Translations under genes and position numbers: made by a program | Notes under the pieces: model-generated | What the model saw: the letters and a program-made list of their open reading frames with translations, nothing else | Database searches by the model: none | What the model was told of the DNA's origin: nothing | Source: an uncultured Solirubrobacteraceae bacterium | GTDB lineage: Bacteria; Actinomycetota; Thermoleophilia; Solirubrobacterales; Solirubrobacteraceae | Reading direction: 5' to 3' | Assembly: GCA_902806215.1 (NCBI GenBank) | Contig: CADCVT010000001.1 | Location: 1 to 7,263 of the forward strand | DNA: 7,263 bases | In this document: positions 1 to 5,617 of the stretch, piece after piece | Numbering within the stretch: the first letter of the stretch is position 1 | How the letters are laid out: each line of letters opens with the position of its first letter

Positions 1-394
1 CGCTCGCGTGCCGCACGCTCGGCCTCGAGCGCGGCCGGGTCGGCCGCGGGGGGCGCCGGTGGCTGGCGGCGGACCGTCGCCGCCTCCGGGCGGGGGAGAT
101 CGAGCATCGACCGGCCGGCCTCGAGCGCGAAGGCGTTGCGGCGGTCGCCGACGAGGGCGGCGGGAGCGGAGTAGGCGGCGCGCCACAGCGGCGGATCGGG
201 CCCCGCGAGCGGCGCCGCGTCGTCGGGGCCGGGCAGCGCGGCCAGCTTGTGGGTGCCCTTTCCGTCGTCGATGAAGAGAAGCGGCGGCGACAGGCGCTCG
301 CGCTGGTTCGCCGCCAGCGGCCGGACAGGCGCAGCAGGGTGGTGTCCGGCGTGGCCGAGACGAGCTCGAACCGCTCGACCTCAAAGGCGGGCAT
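1..394 (-). CDS. Unrecognised protein, N-terminal part, apparently frameshifted; runs off left edge
   Basis: The minus-strand ATG at 394 starts MPAFEVERFELVSATPDTTL and continues to about LSGRWR with strong G/C third positions. From about position 308 the same frame degrades to Arg/Ser/Thr-rich shadow sequence. The frame one base earlier instead reads NQRERLSPPLLFIDDGKGTH and continues as natural-looking protein with high GC3, ending in an Ala/Pro/Glu-rich, possibly coiled-coil stretch at the edge. That second frame has no start codon of its own after an upstream TGA, so the two halves most likely form one gene with a single missing base (or two extra) near 305-325. The opening resembles uncharacterised Solirubrobacterales-type proteins as I remember them; no function can be given. 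It is divergent from holB, with 52 bp between starts. The break could be a sequencing error or a real mutation. Confidence 0.6.
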   Translation of the reverse strand, partial: MPAFEVERFELVSATPDTTLLRLSGRWRRTSASACRRRFSSSTTERAPTSWPRCPAPTTRRRSRGPIRRCGAPPTPLPPPSSATAATPSRSRPAGRCSISPARRRRRSAASHRRPPRPTRPRSRPSVRHAS

Positions 395-404
395 ACGGCG
401 CGGC

Positions 405-410
405 ACTCTA
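405..410 (-). promoter_or_regulatory. Possible -10 box for the leftward unrecognised gene
   Basis: On the minus strand TAGAGT (410 down to 405) lies 10 nt before the ATG at 394. It fits an actinobacterial TAnnnT -10 element with a very short or absent leader. No convincing -35 is seen. It sits back to back with the candidate holB promoter. Confidence 0.3.
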
Positions 411-432
411 GTTGCGGTTCCGGCTCCCTTCG

Positions 433-438
433 TAGTCT
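433..438 (+). promoter_or_regulatory. Possible -10 box for holB (leaderless transcript)
   Basis: TAGTCT lies 8 nt before the GTG at 447, and a weak -35-like TTGCGG is at 412-417 with a short 15-nt spacer. No Shine-Dalgarno sequence precedes the GTG. This fits transcription starting at or next to the start codon. It is inferred from position and sequence alone. Confidence 0.35.
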
Positions 439-446
439 GCTCGGCA

Positions 447-1538
447 GTGGACCTCACCGACCACCCCCACGCGCGCGCGGTCCTGCACGGCCCGCCGTCG
501 CACGCGTACCTCTTCGAGGGGCCCGCCGGGAGCGGCAAGGAGGAGGTCGCGCGCGAGTACGCGGCGGAGCTGCTGGCCGAGGGATCGGCCGATCCCGAGG
601 GCGCCGCGGCCCGCGTCCGGACCGGCGCGCACCCCGATCTGACCTGGGTGGCGCCGACCTCGAGCGCCGGCCTGCTCAGGGGCGACATCGACGAGCCGGT
701 GGTCGCCGCGGCCGCCCGCACGCCGTTCGAGTCCGCCCGCCGCGTGTTCGTGATCGAGGACGCCGACGAGCTCAACGACCAGGCGGCCAACCGGATGCTC
801 AAGACGCTCGAGGAGCCGCCCGAGTACGCGCATCTCATCCTGCTCACGAGCCGGCCGGGCAAGGTGCTCCCGACGATCGCCTCGCGCTGCCAGCACGTCC
901 GCTTCGACGCGCCGTCGCCTGAGCGGATCGCCGAGCGCGTCGGGCGTCACGGGGTGGACCCTGCGACCGCGCAGGCGTGCGCGCGGCTTGGGCTCGGCGA
1001 CGCCGACCGATCGCTGCGCCTCGCCCTGGGCGACGGGCCGGCGCTGCGCGCGTGCTCGGAGGCGCTCGCCCGCGCGTGCATCAGCGGCGCGCTTCAGAAG
1101 CGGCCGTGGCAGGAGGTCCTCAAGCGCGCGCGCGAGCAGGGCACGACCGCGGCCGAGGCCGTCGAGGCCCGCGCCGCCGAGGAGGTCGAGGTCGTCCCCA
1201 AGAAGGAGCGCAAGCGGGTCGAGCGCGAGTTCGGCGAGCGGGCCAAGCGCGCGCAGCGCCGGGCGATGCAGGGCGCGCTCGATCAGGGGCTCGAGCTGAC
1301 CGGGCTGTGGCTGCGCGACGTCGCCTGCGTCATCGATCAGATGCCCGAGCTCGTGCTCAACACGGACCGCGCCGACGAGCTTCGGGCCGACGCCGACGAG
1401 GCGCCGTCGTCGAGCGCGCTGCGCGACGGCCAGCTCGTCGTCGAGGAGACCCGGCGCCGCCTCGATCTCAACGTCTCCGAGGAGCTCGCGCTCGAGCAGC
1501 TCGCCTCGCGCGTCGCCCGCGCCGTCGCCGGCCGCTAG
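447..1538 (+). CDS. holB: DNA polymerase III delta' subunit (clamp-loader AAA+ protein)
   Basis: This 363-residue protein is a clamp-loader subunit that helps load the beta sliding clamp onto primed DNA at the replication fork. Seen in the sequence: Walker A GPAGSGKE at residues 25-32; the delta'/DnaX-like HPDL at 62-65; a Walker B-type strand VFVIEDAD at 100-107; ANRMLKTLEEPP at 114-125; and the SRC motif (146-148) that supplies the arginine acting on a neighbouring ATPase. A Lys/Arg/Glu-rich helical region and a C-terminal collar-like domain follow. The GTG at 447 is chosen because the conserved protein begins there (VDLTDHPHARAVL) and a -10-like box lies just upstream; the open frame extends back to 249 but that part is shadow sequence. 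Unusually, the stretch before HPDL has no cysteines, so the zinc module typical of the family is missing. Its TAG stop overlaps that of the convergent PHP gene. Confidence 0.9.
   Translation: MDLTDHPHARAVLHGPPSHAYLFEGPAGSGKEEVAREYAAELLAEGSADPEGAAARVRTGAHPDLTWVAPTSSAGLLRGDIDEPVVAAAARTPFESARRVFVIEDADELNDQAANRMLKTLEEPPEYAHLILLTSRPGKVLPTIASRCQHVRFDAPSPERIAERVGRHGVDPATAQACARLGLGDADRSLRLALGDGPALRACSEALARACISGALQKRPWQEVLKRAREQGTTAAEAVEARAAEEVEVVPKKERKRVEREFGERAKRAQRRAMQGALDQGLELTGLWLRDVACVIDQMPELVLNTDRADELRADADEAPSSSALRDGQLVVEETRRRLDLNVSEELALEQLASRVARAVAGR
1535..1538. other. Shared palindromic CTAG stop of two convergent genes
   Basis: The tetranucleotide CTAG supplies TAG to holB on the plus strand (1536-1538) and TAG to the PHP gene on the minus strand (1537-1535). 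The genes overlap by 4 bp, with no intergenic terminator. Confidence 0.9.
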
Positions 1539-2386
1539 TCCGCGATCGGCCCGAGCCGGGGCGCGTGGCCGTGCTGCTCGTGCCGCAGGAACCCGGCGAA
1601 GTGGCGGTGGCCGGGGCCGTGGAAGTCCGAGGAGCCGGTCATCAGCAGGCCGTCGCACGCCTCGACGAGCAGGTCGATCTGCTCCTTGGTGTGGGTGACG
1701 TAGAAGACCTCGACGCCGTCCATCCCGAGGTCCCGGAAGCGGCCGATCGTGTCGACGACCTCGGGGTCGGCCTCGATGTCCCAGAACGGGTGGGCCCACA
1801 CCGCGACACCGCCTGCGCGGTGGATCAGGTCGACGGCCTCGGCGACACTCGGGAACGTGCGGCGCCGGTACGCGGGCGCGCCCGGGATGAGGTAGGCGAC
1901 CAGCAGCGCGGAGAAGTCCTCGAGCCCCTCGGCGGCGATCCGCGCGGCGTTCGCGGGATGGTCGAACGCGGCCTGCGCGAGGTGGGGTCGGCCGATCGGC
2001 TTGCCCTGCTCGCTGCGCCGGCGCAGCGGCGCGTCGTCGATCTGCCACCCGAGCTCCTCGAGCGCCTGCTGCATCCGGTCGGCGCGGGCGCCGCGGTCGT
2101 CGCGGTACCGGGCGAGCTCGGCGAGCAGGTGCTCGTCGCGGTGGTCGACGCCGTAGCCGAGGATGTGGAGGTCCTCGAAGTCGTCCTGGACGCTCGAGAT
2201 CTCGACCGCGGTGACGACGCGGATCCCGTTGCCCGCGGCCTCGAGCGCCTCGTCGACGCCGTCGACCGTGTCGTGGTCGGTCAGGGCGAGCAGCTCGACG
2301 CCGGCCGCCCGCGCCCGCGCGACGACCTCCGCGGCAGGCAGCTCGCCGTCGGAGTGGATGGAGTGGGACTGCAGGTCGAAGCGCAC
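1535..2386 (-). CDS. PHP-domain metal-dependent phosphoesterase (TrpH/RNase AM-like)
   Basis: This 283-residue PHP-superfamily protein is most like the TrpH/YciV group, which removes phosphate from nucleoside 3',5'-bisphosphates or degrades RNA 5'-3'; the substrate here is not proven. Motifs run in family order: DLQSHSIHSDG (4-14), LTDHDT (35-40), E62 in AVEIS, H74 in DLHILGYG, GRPHLAQA (132-139), WAHP with H199, and SSDFHG with D254 and H256. These cover most of the expected metal ligands. The first histidine of the usual HxH pair is glutamine here (Q6), which may be a lineage variant. The start is GTG at 2386, with a TAGAAA box 7 nt upstream and no ribosome-binding site. It diverges from the repeat protein with a 26-bp gap and converges on holB. 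Alternatives within the PHP superfamily (histidinol phosphatase, DNA polymerase X) lack the matching context. Confidence 0.85.
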   Translation of the reverse strand: MRFDLQSHSIHSDGELPAAEVVARARAAGVELLALTDHDTVDGVDEALEAAGNGIRVVTAVEISSVQDDFEDLHILGYGVDHRDEHLLAELARYRDDRGARADRMQQALEELGWQIDDAPLRRRSEQGKPIGRPHLAQAAFDHPANAARIAAEGLEDFSALLVAYLIPGAPAYRRRTFPSVAEAVDLIHRAGGVAVWAHPFWDIEADPEVVDTIGRFRDLGMDGVEVFYVTHTKEQIDLLVEACDGLLMTGSSDFHGPGHRHFAGFLRHEQHGHAPRLGPIAD

Positions 2387-2393
2387 GGTCGGC

Positions 2394-2399
2394 TTTCTA
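2394..2399 (-). promoter_or_regulatory. Possible -10 box for the PHP gene (leaderless)
   Basis: Minus-strand TAGAAA is followed by 7 nt and then the GTG start at 2386. The last base differs from the TAnnnT consensus. It lies in the 26-bp gap between two divergent starts, so the promoters of both genes must overlap or extend into coding sequence. Confidence 0.35.
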
Positions 2400-2412
2400 C
2401 CCTCCCCGGGCG

Positions 2413-2751
2413 ATGAGCGCGGAGCGGCAGATCCTCACGGCACCCGATGCCATCGCCCGCGCGGCTGCCCCGATGGCGCCCGAGCCCGAGCAGCGCTGGA
2501 TGCTCAAGCAGTCGCGCGACCTGCGGCGGTCGTTCGCCGACGAGGTCTTCGGGCGTCCGGACGAGGAGGAGCGCCAGCAGGTGTGGATGCTCCGTCAGCC
2601 GCGCGAGATCCGCGAGTCGTTCGCCCGCGAGGTGCTGATGAAGGCCGACGCCCCGGAGCGCGAGATGATCTGGATGCTCTTCCAGGACGACGCGGCGTGC
2701 CGCTCGTACGCCCGCTACGTCCTCGAGGGCATCGGTCAGACGCCGACGTAG
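2413..2751 (+). CDS. Small three-repeat protein of unknown function
   Basis: This is a 112-residue soluble protein with no signal peptide or membrane segment. After a roughly 27-residue Ala/Pro-rich lead it consists of three tandem units of exactly 29 residues, with Trp at 29, 58 and 87. Each reads WML-x-Q, then an Arg and Ser at fixed places (R39-S40, R68-S69, R97-S98), then F/Y-A-x-x-V-F/L. The units are probably short helical hairpins, suggesting a protein- or ligand-binding scaffold; this is inference. The ATG at 2413 is the first start in frame and no Shine-Dalgarno is seen. The coding frame is supported by G/C third positions and by the repeat itself. It diverges from the PHP gene and its 3' end overlaps the convergent MEDS gene by 16 bp. 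I do not recognise the family. Confidence 0.8.
   Translation: MSAERQILTAPDAIARAAAPMAPEPEQRWMLKQSRDLRRSFADEVFGRPDEEERQQVWMLRQPREIRESFAREVLMKADAPEREMIWMLFQDDAACRSYARYVLEGIGQTPT
2497..2724 (+). repeat. Three tandem 87-bp (29-residue) coding repeats
   Basis: Units begin at 2497, 2584 and 2671, each with TGG ATG CTC or a synonym (Trp-Met-Leu). The period is exactly 87 bp. The third unit is incomplete at its C-terminal linker. Conservation is at protein level more than DNA level, so this is an old duplication rather than a recent expansion. Confidence 0.8.
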
Positions 2752-3401
2752 GCGAAGCGCTCGTTGCGCTTGATCGGCCCGCCGTCGTCGCTCGTCAGCG
2801 GATGCGTCGCCTGCGCGGCCTCCATCGAGCCGGCCGACTGGAGCCGGCGGTCGTAGAGGCAGACGACGACCATGCCGGTCTCCGAGGTGCCCTGCGTGAC
2901 GAGGTGCTCGAAGCGCCGCAGCTCCGGGGGCGTCATCACCTCGCACAGATCCATCCCGGACCCGCCCAGCACGTAGAGCGGGCGGGCCTCCGCGTCGGAG
3001 ATCGCGCGGAAGCCGTCGACCGCGGCGTCGGGATCGAAGCCGGGGCAGTACAAAAGGTCGCTGTCGGTCCACTCCACGGCCCCGGCCTCGTGGGGCTCGA
3101 GCAGCGGCTCGATCGCCGCGCGGACGTCCGCGGGCGGGTGGGCGATCACCCGCGCCCCGGCGGCGAGGCCGGTACCGATCACGTGAGCGCAGATCTGCGC
3201 GACGTCGACGGGGTCGTCGAAGCCGAGGCAGCAGTGATCGCCGTCGGAGAGCTTGCGCGGCTCGTCGCGCGCCTCGTCGAACGAGTACGCGTGCTCGAGG
3301 GAACGATGTCGCGTCCCCCCGCACTGGTCGCACTGGATCGACCCGAAGCGCGAGGCGGAGTACGTCAGGTTGTTGCAGCGTGCACACTCGTACACCGGCA
3401 T
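2736..3401 (-). CDS. Zinc-ribbon plus MEDS sensory-domain protein
   Basis: This 221-residue protein opens with a zinc ribbon, CARC at C6/C9 and CDQC at C24/C27. A MEDS-type domain (the sensory domain named from methanogens/methylotrophs and DcmR) follows from about residue 54 to 200: GDHCCLGFDD, then GLAAGARVIAH, PLYVLGGSGMDL and a CLYDRRL strand near the end. MEDS domains are thought to bind small ligands and are usually fused to signalling domains; here the domain stands alone with a zinc ribbon, and the ligand is unknown. The ATG at 3401 is preceded by a purine-rich ribosome-binding stretch. It lies 33 bp after the GGDEF/HD-GYP gene on the same strand, so the two are probably co-transcribed. 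Its stop overlaps the convergent repeat-protein gene. The MEDS assignment rests on remembered pattern, not a search. Confidence 0.75.
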   Translation of the reverse strand: MPVYECARCNNLTYSASRFGSIQCDQCGGTRHRSLEHAYSFDEARDEPRKLSDGDHCCLGFDDPVDVAQICAHVIGTGLAAGARVIAHPPADVRAAIEPLLEPHEAGAVEWTDSDLLYCPGFDPDAAVDGFRAISDAEARPLYVLGGSGMDLCEVMTPPELRRFEHLVTQGTSETGMVVVCLYDRRLQSAGSMEAAQATHPLTSDDGGPIKRNERFAYVGV

Positions 3402-3411
3402 GCCGGCACGT

Positions 3412-3421
3412 CCCCTCTCCT
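3412..3421 (-). promoter_or_regulatory. Ribosome-binding site of the MEDS gene
   Basis: Minus-strand AGGAGAGGGG ends 10 nt before the ATG at 3401. It is the clearest Shine-Dalgarno-like sequence in the window. That fits an internal gene of an operon, translated from a leadered message. Confidence 0.5.
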
Positions 3422-3434
3422 CTTGAGGGTGAGG

Positions 3435-5138
3435 CTACACGTCGACGAGCGCGGAAGCGCCAAGGACCGCGAGGAACGCGTCGACGACCTGCGCGTCGAA
3501 CTGCGTGTCCGCGCCCTTGCGCAACTCCTCCAGCGCGACGTCCTGCGGGAGCGCCTTGCGGTACGGGCGGTCGCTCGTCATCGCCTCGTACGCGTCGGCG
3601 ACCGACAGGATCCGTGCCTCGAGCGTGATCTCCTCGTCGCTCAGGCCGCGCGGGTAGCCGCGACCGTCCGGCCGCTCGTGGTGGGCGAGGACCCACCCGG
3701 CGAGGTCGTGCAGGTTGGCGCTGGTCAGGATGCGCGCGCCGAGCTCGGGGTGCTTGCGCATCTCGTTCCACTCGTGGTCGTTCAGCGCGCCCGGCTTGCG
3801 GAGGATCTCGTCGGCGACGCCGATCTTGCCGAGGTCGTGGAGCAGGCCGGCGAGGCGGATGCGCTCGGTGCGCTCCTCGCCCAGCTCGAGCCGGCTCGCG
3901 ATCTGCTCGCAGTACCGCCCGACGGTCGTGGAGTGCAGGGCGGTGCCGGAGTCACGCAGGTCGAGCGTCTCGGCCAGGACGAGCACGGCCGCGGTCTGCT
4001 CGACCGGCCGGCGCTCCTCGGGGTGCTCGAGCGAGGCGACCTCGTCGGAGTAGATGACGCTGCGGTCGCGCCCGAGCTGTTTGGCCAGGTAGAGCGCCTG
4101 GTCGGCCTTGTGGAGCAGGCCGTCGGGCGTCCGCTCGTGCTTGGGGAACGTCGCCACGCCGAACGAGACGGTGATGGACTGCACGTCGCGCGTGACGCGC
4201 CGGATGCGCTCGGCGAGCAGGAGGGCCCCGTGCTCGTCGGTGTCCGGGAGGACGAGCGCGAACTCCTCGCCGCCGATCCGTCCCATGTCGTCGGCGAGGC
4301 GCTTGGCCTGCAGCGCGATCCGCGCGAACGCCTTGAGCGTGTCGTCGCCGGCGCGGTGGCCGTGGCGGTCGTTGACGAGCTTGAAGTGGTCGATGTCGCC
4401 GACGATGACCGAGACCGGCAGGCCGCTGCGCTGGGCACGGGCGAGCTCGATCTGGAGGCGTTCCTCGAAGCCGCGGCGGTTGAGCAGCTCGGTCAGCGGG
4501 TCGGTGCGCGCCGCGTCGGCGAGGCGCTCGATGAGCCGCTCGGCCCGGTCGTTGAGCGCGCCGGCGAGCAGCCCCGCGGTCACCACCGTGCCCATCGTCA
4601 GCAGCCACCGGGCCTCCTGGTCGTCGGCGGGACCGCCCGCGGCGGCGAGCGCCCACGCGTACGCAACCGCGATGAGCGCGATGTGGCCGACGGCGTGGCG
4701 ACGGGGGAGGAAGAAGTAGGCCTCGAAGCCGACCCAGACGTAGAAGAGCGCGTAGACGCTCGTCGAGTCTCGGTTCGTGACCACCCCGAGGGTGACGAGC
4801 ACCGTGCCGAAGGCGAGGCTCGGCGACATGAGCCGGTCCGGGATACGCGGCCCCGCCGCAAGCATCGCGAGCCCCGCGGCGACGGCCGAGCCGCCGAGCA
4901 CCACGACACCCGGGATCCACGCGTCCGGGCTGAGGGGGAAGGCCAGGCTCAGCAGCGCGAGCAGGCCGCCGGCGAGGAAAAGGCAGCCGAGCGAGCGCCA
5001 CTTGACGCCGCGTTCGGGCATCCGCTCGAGCATGTCGTCGTAGAGCAGGGTCAGCCGGCGCCGCGACGAGCGCTTCTCGAGGAAGCGGGCAGGTGAGGAG
5101 CCGGGGGACACTCCAAACCCGGTATTCGGCCGTACCAC
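3435..5138 (-). CDS. Membrane GGDEF + HD-GYP cyclic-di-GMP cyclase/phosphodiesterase
   Basis: Up to 567 residues. An N-terminal integral-membrane region has about six hydrophobic segments (near 51-69, 75-95, 107-120, 128-143, 149-168, 179-195). A GGDEF domain (about 212-365) follows, with DPLTELLNRRGF, GDIDHFK (D248, D250), the inhibitory-site motif RLAD (280-283) five residues before the signature, and an intact GGEEF (289-293). A C-terminal HD-GYP domain (about 385-555) has HDLGKIG (H434, D435) and HHERPDGRGYP (486-496). Both active sites look intact, so the protein should make and break c-di-GMP, with output set by the membrane sensor region. The signal is unknown. The farthest start is GTG at 5138; GTG at 5111, with TACCGG 7 nt upstream, is at least as plausible, and ATG at 5033 is possible. 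It is probably the first gene of an operon with the MEDS gene. Confidence 0.9.
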   Translation of the reverse strand: MVRPNTGFGVSPGSSPARFLEKRSSRRRLTLLYDDMLERMPERGVKWRSLGCLFLAGGLLALLSLAFPLSPDAWIPGVVVLGGSAVAAGLAMLAAGPRIPDRLMSPSLAFGTVLVTLGVVTNRDSTSVYALFYVWVGFEAYFFLPRRHAVGHIALIAVAYAWALAAAGGPADDQEARWLLTMGTVVTAGLLAGALNDRAERLIERLADAARTDPLTELLNRRGFEERLQIELARAQRSGLPVSVIVGDIDHFKLVNDRHGHRAGDDTLKAFARIALQAKRLADDMGRIGGEEFALVLPDTDEHGALLLAERIRRVTRDVQSITVSFGVATFPKHERTPDGLLHKADQALYLAKQLGRDRSVIYSDEVASLEHPEERRPVEQTAAVLVLAETLDLRDSGTALHSTTVGRYCEQIASRLELGEERTERIRLAGLLHDLGKIGVADEILRKPGALNDHEWNEMRKHPELGARILTSANLHDLAGWVLAHHERPDGRGYPRGLSDEEITLEARILSVADAYEAMTSDRPYRKALPQDVALEELRKGADTQFDAQVVDAFLAVLGASALVDV

Positions 5139-5145
5139 CGGGCAG

Positions 5146-5172
5146 TTGAGCCGCGCCCGCCACCGCTACCAT
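5146..5172 (+). promoter_or_regulatory. Likely tRNA-Thr promoter
   Basis: TTGAGC (5146-5151) and TACCAT (5167-5172) form a -35/-10 pair with a 15-nt spacer, a little short. The -10 ends 17 nt before the mature tRNA 5' end, which is a reasonable leader. It lies in the roughly 50-bp gap between the divergent GGDEF gene and the tRNA. Confidence 0.45.
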
Positions 5173-5513
5173 TCCCCGCCCAGTACCTCGCCGCCGTAGC
5201 TCAGCTGGTAGAGCACTTCACTCGTAATGAAGGGGTCAGCGGTTCGAATCCGCTCGGCGGCTCTCGCGAAGCCCCTGCACCGCGCGAGCGCCCGGACTTC
5301 GCCACACCGGCTGCAAGGTCGAAGGAAGCAGCACGGGTGCGAGTCGGCGGGCGACGCTGGGACGTCGTGCGGCACCGCCGCGGTCTCGACCTGATCGACG
5401 CGAGGGGCTTTGTCGGCCAGCTCCGCGAGCGCGAGGCGCCTAGCTTCCTCACGGTCCTGCGTGAAGACCGCGACGATCGCGCCGGAGGCGTAGGCGAGAA
5501 CCCACAGTTGCAT
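5166..5513 (-). CDS. Small Cys-rich reading frame running antisense through the tRNA (uncertain)
   Basis: An open frame of 115 codons starting at ATG 5513. Residues 1-83 look coding: third positions are strongly G/C, and a hydrophobic opening (MQLWVLAYASGAIVAVFTQD) is followed by a charged helix. A cysteine cluster (C61, C62, C67, C70, C79; HPCCFLRPCSRC) comes next and could bind a metal. From about residue 85 the frame is simply the antisense of the tRNA (RIRTADPFITSEVLYQLSYG), a well-known false-translation signature, so the true 3' end is probably lost or replaced. A TAAGCT box lies 9 nt upstream. It diverges from the nucleotidyltransferase gene across the two palindromes. I do not recognise it. 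It may be a genuine element gene truncated at the tRNA junction, or not a gene. Confidence 0.4.
   Translation of the reverse strand: MQLWVLAYASGAIVAVFTQDREEARRLALAELADKAPRVDQVETAAVPHDVPASPADSHPCCFLRPCSRCGEVRALARCRGFARAAERIRTADPFITSEVLYQLSYGGEVLGGEW
5190..5262 (+). tRNA. tRNA-Thr (anticodon CGT)
   Basis: A complete 73-nt cloverleaf. The acceptor stem is GCCGCCG paired with CGGCGGC, discriminator T at 5262. The D arm is GCTC/GAGC. The anticodon stem is CTTCA/TGAAG around loop CTCGTAA, with anticodon CGT at 5223-5225 reading ACG codons. The T arm is AGCGG/CCGCT around TTCGAAT. CCA is not encoded. Its 3' half is repeated 1,361 bp downstream, so the present 3' half may have been supplied by an integrated element that restored the gene. 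Confidence 0.95.
5227..5263 (+). repeat. Direct repeat, left copy (attachment-site core within tRNA)
   Basis: A 37-bp perfect match to 6588-6624, running from the 3' side of the anticodon loop through the tRNA end plus one base. The five bases CTCGT (5221-5225), which contain the anticodon, also match. The single difference is tRNA position 37 (A here, C in the right copy). This is where tRNA-targeting tyrosine recombinases typically cross over. Confidence 0.85.
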
Positions 5514-5522
5514 CGACGCGGC

Positions 5523-5528
5523 AGCTTA
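5523..5528 (-). promoter_or_regulatory. Possible -10 box for the small divergent frame
   Basis: Minus-strand TAAGCT matches TAnnnT and sits 9 nt before the ATG at 5513. It lies 30 bp from the nearer palindrome, so a repressor bound there would be expected to affect it. Confidence 0.3.
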
Positions 5529-5558
5529 CGCTCGTCGATGCCGGCTGCTTCTCCCACC

Positions 5559-5574
5559 GTTGGGACGTCCCAAC
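5559..5574. promoter_or_regulatory. Operator-like perfect palindrome 1
   Basis: GTTGGGACGTCCCAAC is a perfect 16-bp inverted repeat. It lies in the 104-bp region between the divergent small frame and the nucleotidyltransferase gene. It is probably the binding site for the winged-helix domain of that gene's own product; the binder is inferred, the palindrome is seen. Confidence 0.7.
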
Positions 5575-5578
5575 TTGG

Positions 5579-5594
5579 GTTGGGATATCCCAAC
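5579..5594. promoter_or_regulatory. Operator-like perfect palindrome 2
   Basis: GTTGGGATATCCCAAC is a perfect 16-bp inverted repeat identical to palindrome 1 except for the central bases (GATATC in place of GACGTC). The centres are 20 bp apart, close to two helical turns, so two dimers would bind the same DNA face. It ends 23 bp before the GTG at 5618 and must overlap that gene's promoter. Confidence 0.7.
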
Positions 5595-5617
5595 TTTTGT
5601 CCGGATGACGTCGTAGG

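Noticed and set aside
408..2048. A 546-codon minus-strand open frame across holB and part of the PHP gene
   Set aside because: Arg/Pro/Ala/Leu-rich translation with no motifs, fully covered by holB and the PHP gene in better-supported frames.
977..2416. A long plus-strand open frame bridging the end of holB and the PHP gene
   Set aside because: It begins inside holB in another frame and then reads the antisense of the PHP gene; no independent coding evidence.
2163..5096. A 977-codon open frame on the plus strand, antisense to the MEDS and GGDEF/HD-GYP genes
   Set aside because: It is the antisense shadow of two well-supported minus-strand genes; high GC removes stops from the opposite strand. 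The translation is low-complexity Arg/Ala/Gly/Glu/Val with no recognisable domain.
2281..5172. Overlapping minus-strand alternative frames (2281-3771, 3782-4438 and 3952-5172)
   Set aside because: These are other-frame shadows of the MEDS and GGDEF/HD-GYP genes, dominated by Arg, Pro, Ala and Ser.
5559..5594. A CRISPR or rho-independent terminator reading of the repeated TTGGG/CCCAA motif
   Set aside because: Only two units with a 4-bp gap, each a perfect palindrome, and it lies upstream of a gene; operator is the simpler reading.
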